From Clavelina lepadiformis (Eukaryota; Chordata; Ascidiacea; Aplousobranchia; Clavelinidae), in NCBI RefSeq assembly GCF_947623445.1, contig NC_135244.1:248001-312000 (forward strand): a DNA stretch of 64,000 bases, in the 5' to 3' direction. The translations under genes were made by a program, and so were the position numbers. The notes below the pieces were generated by a model. It was not told the DNA's origin, did not search any database, and was given only the letters and a program-made list of their open reading frames with translations. Shown here one piece after another: positions 49,431-60,425 of this stretch. Every line of letters begins with the position of its first letter. Position 1 is the stretch's first letter.

Positions 49431-52400
49431 TTTTCAAAATGTGTGTTTATCAAAGATTCTAAATTCCTAACTGGACACACTGCAATCAATTAAACACATC
49501 ACCAATGATCTAAATGATAAGTTGACTTGGTGAAATGGACACCTCAACAACATTGGGTTCACATGGCAACATTGCATTGTTACTGATGAATCACTGCGTG
49601 CTGTTAATGAACCTCAACCCACTCGTTATTATCAACTTCACTGCATTGCTTGTTCATCAAATCACAAAATATTTATCTTAACATGTTTTACTTTATTTCT
49701 ATGGAAGGTACAAGTTGAAGCAGAAGCATTGGTGACGATTGTGATGAGACCGGCGATGAACTTTATATTTCATACCTTGCTGAGAGATTTGCGCTTATTC
49801 AAATATTGGTATTCATTTTGGCTCCATATAAATATCGGCACATCTGTTTTTGCAAGTCGGCTACCTTCCCCCTTCTGTAATTTTTATTTTACAAGAAACT
49901 TTATTTGCATTTTTGCAAATATTTTGAGCTAGTTTTTGTCTTATGTTGTGGGCACCATCACTGAAATGCAGGAGCCAAAATCAGATGCATCAGGTGCAGT
50001 TTGGAAGTGTGCAATGAAGCCTGAGTTAAACACAAGGACTTAGGTGCTTTCCACTGATGATTGAAGTGAAATCTCTTGAAAAAGAAAACATTGTTTTGAC
50101 ACTTATCAGTTTTATCTACAGAAGAGAATAAACTGAATGTGTTCATTTTTAGAGATCACACTTTCACCTTGAATTCCATTTAGCAAGCAAAGTTTTACAG
50201 AACCTCAAGAGTGCAGTTGCCATGCTTTCCACTATGATTATATCAGTGCTAGTGGAAAGTGTGGCAACTGCACGCACGAGATTCATCAACGTGCACACTT
50301 GTTTGAACATCAATATATAACAAATAAACAAAGGATTGAGGTTTCGGTGAACGCCAAAACTAGAGTATTTGCGTGCACAATTTCTAGTTGAAAATTACCT
50401 TTCCACTCAGGCACACATACAAGCGCGATTGACTTAAACCTGGCGAAGATTTTTCATCGTTTGCGCAGCGGTTTTCGAGTCAGCCTTTGAACAAGTTCCG
50501 ACTGACACAGATTTTTTATTTTGCTTTCAGTGCGACGACAAATGCATCGCCAAAATTTGCGCCACTCCAACGAAATGCTTATAATATAAAATGGAACAAA
50601 ACCGCATTTCTTCGCCTGAAAGTTGGCGCTGAAGCCAAATCTGGAAGTAGCTGTAGGGGGCTAGGGGCTGTGCATCGAACATCGAACTCGAGATGAATTG
50701 TTGAGAACTCTCAGCTACCGAGTCGATACAATATTATAAATACTTTACAGATTTGGTAAATTCTCATGCTTAACCTGCTTTGCCGAAAGTCAGCAAGTAT
50801 CGAACTCATTTCACCCCATTGTAAAACTAAACGATGCTTTCTCTTGCTTCTATTTTGCCATTTAGCGCCTCCATCAGCTCCAGTCTAAAACTATGGGCTT
50901 CGGGGTGGCGAAAGCGAAAATATATCGCGCTGCGTCGCGTTAAAACACTTTCCCAAAATTTACGAAAGAAAATAGAAATAGTTAGGAATCTAGTAAGCTA
51001 TGGAATGACGCTAATATTCTTTGACAAAGTGTGAAGAAATATGAAAAATTATATTTTACTTTTTACAGCGATTTATAACGCGTATAAACCGCGGTGTATA
51101 GCGTAAAATGGTATATACCTAATAGTAGGCTTACCATACGTCCCGTTTTAGCCGGGACAGTCCCCCTTTTTAACGTCTTGTCCCGGCGTCCCGATCGGTC
51201 GGCCAAACGTCCCGGTTTGGCATTCAGTCAGCCAGCATAGGCATACCGCATAGAAGCCATACACGAACATTAGCATGTTCTTATTATTGTTTTTGCTGTG
51301 TAGCGTACCGGTACTTCCTGAAGAAGAATTCGTGATCTTGTTTGTTATTTATTTCATTGTATTCGATAAAAATGTTATTGTGACGTCATATGTCGAAAGC
51401 GTCCCGCTTTGAAGGCACAAAATTATGGTAAGCCTACCTAATAGGGTAACAAAAAAGGAAACATTGCCCTGGGAAAATGTACTTTGAAGCATTAGTCCTA
51501 CGCAATTTATTTTTGAAAAGTTTTATCTTTTTACAACATACACCAATTTAGTTTAAAATACCGTCAGGAACGTGCATTAAATCATCTCAACCATATTAAA
51601 ATAGACTATGTGGTTTAAGCATAGATTATATATTACATCGTAATGTGGTGTCTATAGTCTAACTCTCCCTCAAGCTCTCTGTCAATATTCTGTAAATTCT
51701 GGCAATCACTACAAGACCACTTATATAGCAAGTTAAAAGGCGAAGATGAAACAGCGGCCCGGCCTGTGACACTGTGAGACCTTATTTTCCATCTGCAAGC
51801 TGACTCTTCGTATAAAGCTGTTTTTATTGCTCAGGGATCAAAGGGAAGTGGAATGAGTTGAGTCATTTCCTTCGTCGCTTCGTCGTACTCGCCTCGCCAT
51901 AATTTATAAACACAAAGCTTGAAGCAAAAACAAACCAACTCGAATTCCACAAAAGTTCATCCACTCAGCCGCATATGCTATGACCTCTCTAGTATGATGT
52001 CTATTTCTGTTTCTTTAGCGCGGTGCTAACAGCTGCCGCTTCCTTGCACGTATGAGAATTGCTGGTCTGCTGGAAACCTACTTACCTTTCTTCACCAACT
52101 GAAGTGCTAAGCGACAATTATATCTTACACACTCAAAGGTCAACGCGGTTCCCAGTCGGCGGCAAGATACTGGTTTCGTCTACATGACGTCACTGTTGAA
52201 GTCTTAAATAATTCTAATTTTTTTACAATCTGACAAAACAAAGACCGTTGTTAGTTTGCAAGTAAGCATCACTTGTTGAGTGCGGGCGATTTATCTCCTT
52301 CAAACAATCTTACTTTCGTATTGGCTTCGAACATTGAAACGCTATGGAACCCCATTGTGACAAATAAGCGCATCTTCTATTGGCAAAGTGCCACGTAATC

Positions 52401-52569
52401 ATGATGGATCTTCCTCACTCAAATCGTCGGGCTTATTTCCCAAACCTTCTGTCGCTGCTTGGGTATTGAAGGGTCGGTTTGTTTTCAGTCGTTTAGCTTT
52501 GAGTTGACGAATCCTATCAAAATTTACGGATTATTTTGCGGAGTTGGATCAAAGGTGGATGTCGTCATA
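49431..52569. other. Intergenic region upstream of TMEM38 and the small membrane-protein gene
   Basis: The genes at its borders point away from each other, so both promoters should lie here. It contains a hAT-type MITE (51126-51436) and a palindromic patch around 50205-50275 (TTTCCACTA...TAGTGGAAA) that resembles, in reverse orientation, the sequence at 1505-1700. Frames at 50487-50696 and 50834-51034 are not recognisable. Confidence 0.4.
51126..51436. mobile_element. hAT-type MITE, 311 bp, perfect target duplication
   Basis: The ends are exact 12-bp inverted repeats, TAGGCTTACCAT and ATGGTAAGCCTA, with CGTCCCG next to the left end and CGTCCCGCTT near the right. The flanks are cctaatag on both sides (51118-51125 and 51437-51444), an exact 8-bp duplication. 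No coding frame. An undamaged duplication and ends suggest a recent insertion. Confidence 0.92.
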
Positions 52570-53122
52570 ATGGACATTGTTGTGCTTGCTTCTGTGTCAA
52601 TCGCCTGCGTCATTCTGTCACTGCTGGTGAAGATTTTAATGTACTGGATGATGCACAGGTGAAGTATTACGTCACTATTACATACAGCCATGAACATTTA
52701 TTACGTATTAGGCTATTTATGTTGTTCTTCCAACCCTCAAGATGATCATCTTCTTTTCAACAGACAATTCTGGAACGCCTCTGAAAGACTCTGCTCAGCA
52801 ACTGCGCCGAGGAACACCATGACGTCACGTCAAGGAACTCTGCCGACATTTTTCTCCCAACCCAGTGACGTAACAAACGTCGATAGATGGAGTCAAAGTT
52901 CCGTCACTAGTGGACGCTATTCAAACAGCAAGAGCCAGCCAGAAAGATCAACAGAGGTCATTGCTGACGTCATGTAAGTCTTGTTGATTCGTTTCCAGTG
53001 TCAGCGACACTCGCAATGGGCAAGAGAGTTATTGGGGGGTGGGATGTGTCTCAATAGTCCGTTGCTTCGTTTTAATTCGAAAAACGTTGCAAAAATGCCG
53101 GAATGACAAAGACTTCGGTTAA
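52570..53122 (+). CDS. Small single-pass membrane protein, unknown family
   Basis: Three exons: 52570-52658, 52764-52973 and 52999-53122, in phase, coding 140 residues. The N-terminus (MDIVVLASVSIACVILSLLV and a few more residues) is a strong hydrophobic segment, either a signal anchor or an uncleaved signal. It is followed by a polar Ser/Thr/Gln-rich stretch (TSRQGTLPTFFSQPSD, SSVTSGRYSNSKSQPE) and a short basic C-terminal part. A possible 5'UTR acceptor, TTTTCAG, lies at 52482-52488. The second intron is only 25 bp, unusually short, so exon 3 is less certain than the first two. AATAAA begins at 53123, directly after the TAA stop. No family recognised. Confidence 0.5.
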
Positions 53123-53320
53123 AATAAACTTGAGCGACTTCCATTGAGAACCTCCTTAAAAACTCTCCCACTTAAAAGCTCTTCGAAATTCTTAAGACTC
53201 TCAACAAAGACCTCTGCCTGGTCGAGTTGGTCGAACGTTTCATTGAACCGCTGCGCACGCGAATAACGCGCTGGAAATAATATGGTCTAAGTCATGACGT
53301 AACAATTAATCTTTGTTAAA

Positions 53321-54297
53321 ATGGAAGCTCGAATACGAAGGTTCTACGATGACGTAGACAAGGTGTTGCAGATCGTAGAAGAGAAGGGGTAGGTTGCCCA
53401 TATGCTGACGTGTTGCACGGTATAAAAGAAATTGTTTTGTCATAGACGGGCGAGCTCAACTGAAAGCCAGTCAAGCGTGAAGGAGCAAGCGAGCGACTTT
53501 CCCGTCACAGAAATCAGCAAGAGGCGGCACGGTGAGCATGCCTCCTATTATATAAGATGTCGTTGAGTTGACCATGCAGCCTTCCACAGACATCTTGAGC
53601 GCGATTGACAGCGGCGACAGCGATGACCTCAAGAACGCGCTTCAGTGGGCAAAGTTCGACGGATGCGAGAAGTTCCTGCAGGATGAGATCGAGCTCGGCA
53701 AGGACATGATAAGGCAGAAGCACAACCTAGGTAAGTGACTCTGTGCGCGTGTGTTAGAGTTGTTCGACCGCGATCCATCTATATCGCAGAGCGCGTGCGC
53801 GGATCGATCCGCAACATGCGTCCTGGCCTGATATCGGAACTACGCAGCTACTCCAAGCCCCCAAATGTCATTTGTGACGTCATGGCATGCGTGTACCTTC
53901 TGCTCGGTGAAAGAGATGAAGATAAATTAAAGGTTATATGATGTTTATAGTGCTTGTAGATTTACTCGTCTAATGCGCATCCACGTGACCAGAACAAGGT
54001 GAAAGCTTGAGACTATAAACGCTTTTGTGACGTCATAGAGGATTATTATTGCAGAATTGGTCGTCTATCCAAGCCATGATGTGTCAAACGGGTTCAAGAA
54101 GTCTGAAGAGGCTGATAGAAACCCGGCAGGTCACAGATATACCTGTCGACGTCATAGAGAAGGTGAAAGGTCATCTATCCAAGTACGACTTCCAGAGCAT
54201 CTATCTCGCCAGTGAAGGAGGAGCAGCTTTTTATGTTTGGGTGAGCGAAAAACCTCACGCTAATTACATGAGCTTTGAAGCTGAGCAACAAAATTAA
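53321..54297 (+). CDS. Standalone dynein heavy-chain stalk / microtubule-binding-domain protein
   Basis: Five exons: 53321-53388, 53446-53531, 53590-53730, 53790-53932 and 54055-54297, all GT/AG and in phase, coding 226 residues from ATG to TAA; AATAAA follows at 54424-54429. Residues about 100-226 match the dynein heavy-chain stalk tip: IRNMRPGLISELRSYSKPPN, then VICDVMACVYLLLG, NWSSIQAMM and SEGGAAFYVWV correspond in order to cytoplasmic dynein segments [34 protein letters not shown] and ASLACGPMVKWA (recalled from the human protein). That region is the microtubule-binding domain. Residues 52-98 are charged and probably helical, like part of a stalk coiled coil. No AAA motor, P-loop or linker sequence precedes or follows within the gene's limits. 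It could bind microtubules, compete with dynein, or be a tubulin-independent relic; its function is unknown. Domain call strong, function open. Confidence 0.85.
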
Positions 54298-57200
54298 TTT
54301 GTGCAACTACGGTCTGTCACCGATTCCTGGTTTTAACTCATCACTAATTATGCGCGATGCTGGAATCGCTGGTTTGCCGAGTTGAAATATTTAAAATGAA
54401 CAAGAGTAAATTGGATTTAAATCAATAAATTTATTATAAAATTTAACAGATTCTTGACACCATTCGTGAATTCGAGCAGACATAAGACGGAACAGCTTTC
54501 AATACTGCCACCTCGTGGCGTTGTACTACAAAAGCATTGTAGTCACCTTTGGCGTGCAAGAATTAATTGAAACAAATTATACAGAAAAATCTTCGTGGCA
54601 GTTTTCAAAACTTTTCTCACATTCACAGAAAAAACAAAGTTTTAAACACTTCCTAAAATTTGAATTTTTTCAAGTTGTTTGTTGCGAAAATGTTGATTGA
54701 TTATCGAGTCGAACAAGTTTTGCAAAAAAATAACCCGTCACATTCATCATTTGTAAATATTTTGTTCTATGAGTTTATTATAACGTGGTCGGTTTCTTGT
54801 TGAATTTTCGCCTTTAATTGAATTATTTGTGGTTCAATGGTAGCCCATTATAGGCTGCTGTATACGAGAGCAGTTGTCAGTTAAACTGGACAAAAATTAT
54901 TTGAAATCTTGTAAGATATTGATTCATTCCATTTACTGTCGTATGTTTTCAATGTCTATGTTTGTGTTGTTTACCATTCTACTTTTTACCGTACATGTTT
55001 TTATTGTTGCGTGACGTAATACTTGCTATTGTCTAAATAATAATACAAATACAAACGTCGGTGAAGAAGATAAAACTTTGCATCATGAAGGAATTCCTCT
55101 AATTTGTTAATTCATTCAAGAAAATAATCTGAGGCAAAATAACTTTTCTAACTTCGAATTTTGCGTCTTCTATTTGCGATGAAAACAAATGTTGCTGCAA
55201 CATCTAAGTTAGTTCATGTGTCTCGTTACCGCTTTCAATTATTTCCTTAAACACGATGGCATTTATTATGACGTAATAATGCGCTAGAGTATAAGAAATA
55301 TTGCCACGTTATCGGTCTTGTGCCTTGTTCCTCTGACTTCCTGTACTCAACAGAATACGTGGCCTGGCATGCCTGGGAGGCGGCACGACGCAGGGTGTGG
55401 CGGCCAGTCGACGCGTGCCCCACAATCTGGGTGGCTGCACAACACTGGTCCACGCCACTATGCGACGACTTGTGACAAAAATGGTTCATTCTAGAATGAA
55501 CCGCAACTACCAGCATTTTGCTCCTATAAACAAATTTCTCCGGAAATAGGTGTTTCGAGTCAAATGCGCGATCAAAAAGATTAGAAAACGCTGACTTCGC
55601 AGTTTAGGTGTCACCATCTGTGCCTCATAAATAATTCCGACGCGTCAGTTATCTGAGAGAAAGAAAAAAGTCCATTGAAAGATATCACAAGTTGTAATGG
55701 TTTAAACCTTTGTCCGCAAACAATTACCTCTTGTGACATCAGTAAATTTATTTCCTTTCTCCTGGATTGCATGTGAGTTGCCTACGACAGCTGAAAAGTC
55801 GCCAATGTTGATTTTATCAAAAAAAATGAGCTACTTGGCTGAAAGCTTCAATGAGTTGAATAAGACCGAGATAAATATTACGCAGTAATTCATTGTTATT
55901 ATTACACGATTATTACAATACATCGCTTTGAAGATGAATTACGTCACAAGGAAAACAAAATGAAGAAGGATTTATTTTTGAAATTACAGTATTTGCAAGT
56001 TCTGTAGCGCACGTCAACAGATAACCCTCGCACGTTACTGCGATGCGTCAACGTATTGAGAGAGAAAAAATCCATTCAGACATCTCGTAAGTTGTCATTG
56101 GTTGCTTGCAATCGCATAGGCTTTGCTAGCAGGAAAAATTACATTTTTATGACGTCATATAAAGGACTTCCTTTCTCCCGTTTTGCGCATCGTACGCAAC
56201 GAATTTATGTAGAATACTCTGAGCGTCTGGAAACATTTTGCTCAACCTTGGATAAAAGGCTGGGTTATTTAAAGCACAACAAAAACATGACTTGACTTTG
56301 GAAATATTTGTTTTGCGAGAAACAGCTTGGGAGGTGTTGAGGTGGAATTCAGATATACCTTGTGGTTGGCTAATTGCAACTGCAATCATTATAGCAAGAC
56401 GGCTCGTAATAAATAGTTTATTCTTTACATAAAATGTAAATTATAGTTTCGGATTATACCTCTCCCCTTCATAGCAGAAGTAGGATTCATTCAATCCCGA
56501 AACAGTAGTTGGCATTATATGTTAGAAACGAATGATTTACTATGAGCCTGCCTGCTTTAATCTGTAGCGGAGATCGTCCTCCTGCCGCCGTCTAGTTACA
56601 ACCAAAGAGATGCGGCCAGTAGTGTGTTTATGAACTAATCTGTCGAACTAACTGGTTATTTGTGGCTCCAAAAATAGCTGCAGCGACAGAAGGGAGCGAT
56701 GCAAACCATTGCAAATGCAACCACATGCTATTTGTTCAAGAAAGTGGCCATTCTGTTGTTATTTTAAAAAAGTGTTGATTTTTTTTATCTACATATAAAT
56801 TGAAATTTAATATAAGTTTTAAGTTAGATTTAGGTTGCTGTGGTATTTGTAACTTTTAAGCATGGAAAACGTTTAAGTGCGAAAAATGTTTTGACAGTAC
56901 AATTTCCCGTTGAAATAGTGGCCTTTTTCGACAGTGTTCAGAAAGCTCTGCATACTACATACTGAGATAAAAACTTTAGCAATGTTACAGATCTTCGTTT
57001 TGCCATTTCCAAAATGTTATAACATTTTTGCGGCTTCCGGCTCTCAAAAATAAATCGTGGCCAGATTCGTTCGATTATTTCAACATTGCAAGCGGCAGTT
57101 TAAAATGAGGAATATGTCTAGAAAAATTGGACTCTATAAAAGCTTGGGAGACACTGACTTGTGAAGACAATAAGATTTACCTACTTGCTTAAATTAGGAA

Positions 57201-58352
57201 AAAAGCTACCGTCCTTTTTTTTCTTGGAAAATCGGAAAAACTCAAAATTGCCGAAAATAGTTGAGACACAGAGACACTGAGCTAAGTGAGCTTTACATAG
57301 AGACGTGATTCGTCGTGATGAAAGCGTCCGGTCTGTAGTTTAATTATAGAATTAGATATTCCATCATATATTGTCACTACACTTAGGGCAGAAGTGAAAC
57401 AACTGAACAATACCTTACGTGACCTCTATTTGCAAGCTGTGGTGAAAATTATTGCACATTTAAAATACGAGCAGATATGACTTGAGTGGTGAAATAGATG
57501 TGGCGTCGTCTATAAACGGTAAACCAACGGTTACTTGTAAACATTGTAAACATCAGCTCAAAGTAGGTTGGTACGGGTAAACAAGGTATAAATTTGCCTT
57601 CTAGTGCATAACCGCGTGATATATTAGACCCCTACTATACCCAAGTTGTGAGGTCATTCGTGTGTGCCCTAGACCCAAAATTTGCCTTTTGGAAGTTTTG
57701 GGACAGTTTGCATCAAGATAGCCTGGAATTTTTTGCTGTTGCCAGAATGCTGTAGTGTTTCGTTGAGATCATCCTAAAAAAAGCTTTCTTGCTCTTACAG
57801 GACTCAAACTGTATGGAATATTACATTTTATTATTTCATTCTTTGTTCTATTCTTTTTGATAGAAACTTAGAATAACTGTGAAATGCAAATTAGCCCACA
57901 CACATGTCCATGTTGACAGAAGTTTTACTGTCTAGCAGTGAATTGATATTATGTCTGTACTAGGAAAGACGGGTGGCCTTCAACCACTTAGTTCCGGATT
58001 GCAGATTATGGTCGTTTTCAGCAAGATCTTGGGTGCACCAAACAATTAAAAAGTGCAGGGGGCAAAACTTCTCCGACGCAGTCTCAAGTCTGAAAGTGGG
58101 ATGTAGAGGCACAATACAAAACAGTTTAACTTTAATCAGTTGAAAATTGAGTGCAAAGAAGTTCTGTCCAAGTCATTAAGTGTAAAATAATACACGTTAA
58201 GCACAGCACTGAAGCTCATGGAAGGCAGTTATTGATTTGGAGTGAGTGGAAGCCAAACTCTGCAATTTGCACTTGGTGTGTGAGCTGTGAGTGCAATGGT
58301 TGACCAATGGATTGATTGAACTTCCTGTTTTGTTTGGTTAATTCTAAGTTGG
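54298..58352. other. Intergenic region
   Basis: Beyond the poly(A) signal at 54424 no gene is supported. A GC-richer patch at 55315-55500 is open on both strands (minus frame 55516-55247 of 89 codons; plus frame with DFLYSTEYVAWHAWEAARRR) but unrecognised. Two diverged related stretches occur at about 55640-55760 and 56040-56165 (both with a GAGAGAAAGAAAAAA-like run followed by TCCATT and AGTTGT). The rest is AT-rich. Confidence 0.35.
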
Positions 58353-58970
58353 CTCGATAGCTGAGTGGTTCAAGAGCTGTCATTGCAATTAATGCAGCTC
58401 GTATTTTGAGTTCAATCCCCAGTGAAGTGCTATCACTGTGACGACCTTGGGCAAGGCGTTAACAACATTTGCTCCTGCTCAGTGGACCAGGTCACCTAGT
58501 GGAAAGTTTAAAATTTGGGAATCAAAAACAATTATAACAAATGTGAGACAATCGGAACTTGCACAAAGGCTAGCTCAGTAACCATTCCTCAAGTGATGAG
58601 GAATCATCACCGGGTTTAAGTCGTGTAAAGATTTTGCTTGATCTGAGCATAAAGATTTTGATATGGTAGCATAATTTGACTATTTCTCGCTTGTGATAGC
58701 TCATTTTAATACAAGCTACTGTAAATATGGTTTGATAATCTTCATCCTTGCACTGATGGAAAGTTTTTGCAAAACATAAACTTGATGATGATTCTTCGTC
58801 ACTGGAGCCGTTGTTACTGAGCCTGACTATGTGCAAGTTTCGATTGTCTCATATATTTTTTTTTTCTATTGTATTTCCTAAACTGGGAACTGGCAGGACC
58901 ACTGTACTTTGCTTAAGGACACTACAATGGTAGCACAAATGGGAATCGAGCTTGAGTCGCATTTTAAAGA
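58353..58970. mobile_element. Tail-to-tail pair of tRNA-derived SINEs
   Basis: The plus-strand copy starts with a tRNA-like head: GGCTCGATAGCTGAGTGGTT contains an RNA polymerase III A box, and GAGTTCAATCCCC at about 58419-58431 is a B box. The body includes CTTGGGCAAGGCGTTAAC and GTGGACCAGG. From about 58970 down to 58870 the minus strand carries a diverged copy of the same family (GCTCGATTCCC B box, then CCTTAAGCAAAG and TGGTCCTGCCAG). The tails meet near 58700: TGAGACAATCGGAACTTGCA at 58546 pairs with its near complement ending at 58852. The whole is an imperfect palindrome of about 0.6 kb. The 88-codon minus-strand frame at 58836-58570 lies inside the palindrome and is not a gene. Confidence 0.8.
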
Positions 58971-60425
58971 GTTTGTATAATTATATGAATAAATATTATA
59001 ATAATTGATAATTTTGTTTTAAGTTTAAAAGGAACAACCTTCAAGTTAAGTTAATTATTGAATGTGCATAAACAAATTGTCGCCATTGTTTTATAAATTT
59101 ACAAATTAGCTGATAGCTTGTAATAACATTCCAATTTTGATTTTATCTGCATATTCTATATATTGTTTTTCTTTGATGGATATTACTTTGTTGATACGAT
59201 TCTGCCTTAAAGCAACACAAGATAAGGTGCTCCAAGGACATGCAAGGGTATTTGTAATTGGCTAATTGACAGATTGAGAAATGTGACATTATAAGCAACG
59301 ATGCAGTGAACAACCAAGGAAATGCAAAAATATTTATCACTAAAATGAAATATTTTAAGTTGTTAAAATTTTTGTGTGAAATTCCTTATTTCTATAAATT
59401 TATCGAGTCAATCTGAAAAGAATTTTAACTCTTTTAGTGCTTTTATCTATATACTTGGTTTTATGTATATACTGTAAATGTAATAATGAGTTTGAGGGTG
59501 GTTTCGACTTTTTTGAACCAGAAATATTGCGCTTCTAACCATAAAAATGTTTAAGATTGTCAGACCATGGTTTTGTGAGATTTATTTGAAACATTTTTAA
59601 TTTTCTATACGTATACATGTATATAAATAGACTATTTTTTTATAACTGCCTTATAAATATTCTTCTAAGAGTGGAAGAATGTATACAGGTTAATCTCAAG
59701 CCCACATTTCACCACACGTCATAAAGTTGGTATCGGGCAGGTTGAAGGGAGTTCAGTGAAGTAATATCACCGCTATGGAGTAGAATTTCACACCAACACC
59801 AATATTGCATTTAAATTTGAATTGGTGGTTAGTTGTCTAGACTAAGTGGTCCTTTACTAAGTATATAAATGTATGTATTGGTGTTTATATATTTTCAGAC
59901 ATATATGCATTCTGATTTGTCAGTTGTTATTATTTGTCAGTTGTTATTATCTTGTAGTGACAACTATGGTTATATAGTGGGCTGGCAGCTTTTGTATCAT
60001 GTGTTGATTCGTTCATAATCTCTATTTCTAACTGCAAGGCCATAGTTATGCTGAGGCACTTGACTTGGTAAATTTTCTGTGGCGCAAAACATTTGTAATT
60101 ACCTGGGACGTACTTCACATGATTTCTTTAGTAAAAATTTTACCTTGGCGTCGGCCTTGAACTTGTTTAAGAGTTGTGATGCTTGCTCATTTGAAAATTT
60201 GTACCAGCTTTAAAAAGTTTTGAAAAGTGAGCAAGTGGCTCTCTAGGGTTGGTTTTTCCATCTCAGACAGGTTTGCCGCGGGCTCCTGTGTTGAATTTGT
60301 CAGGAGTGAGTCACAAAAAGTGGAATAAGGCAAATTAAACAACTTGAAATATTTGTTTTTGCAGATTTTAACATAAATAGTATTTTTTTGTATATTTATA
60401 AAGTTTTACGTATTTTTTATATAAA
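58971..60425. other. Intergenic region upstream of the PLPP gene
   Basis: Very AT-rich, with no supported gene. It should contain the PLPP promoter. A short TTTGTCAGTTGTTATTAT unit is repeated in tandem at about 59917-59950. Confidence 0.4.

Noticed and set aside
56056-56389. Overlapping plus (79-codon) and minus (80-codon) frames
   Set aside because: Both lie in a diverged repeat-like stretch and neither resembles a protein.
58353-58440. Functional tRNA gene
   Set aside because: A and B boxes are present, but the acceptor and anticodon stems do not pair properly and the sequence continues into a SINE body.
58570-58836. 88-codon minus-strand frame
   Set aside because: It lies entirely inside the SINE palindrome.
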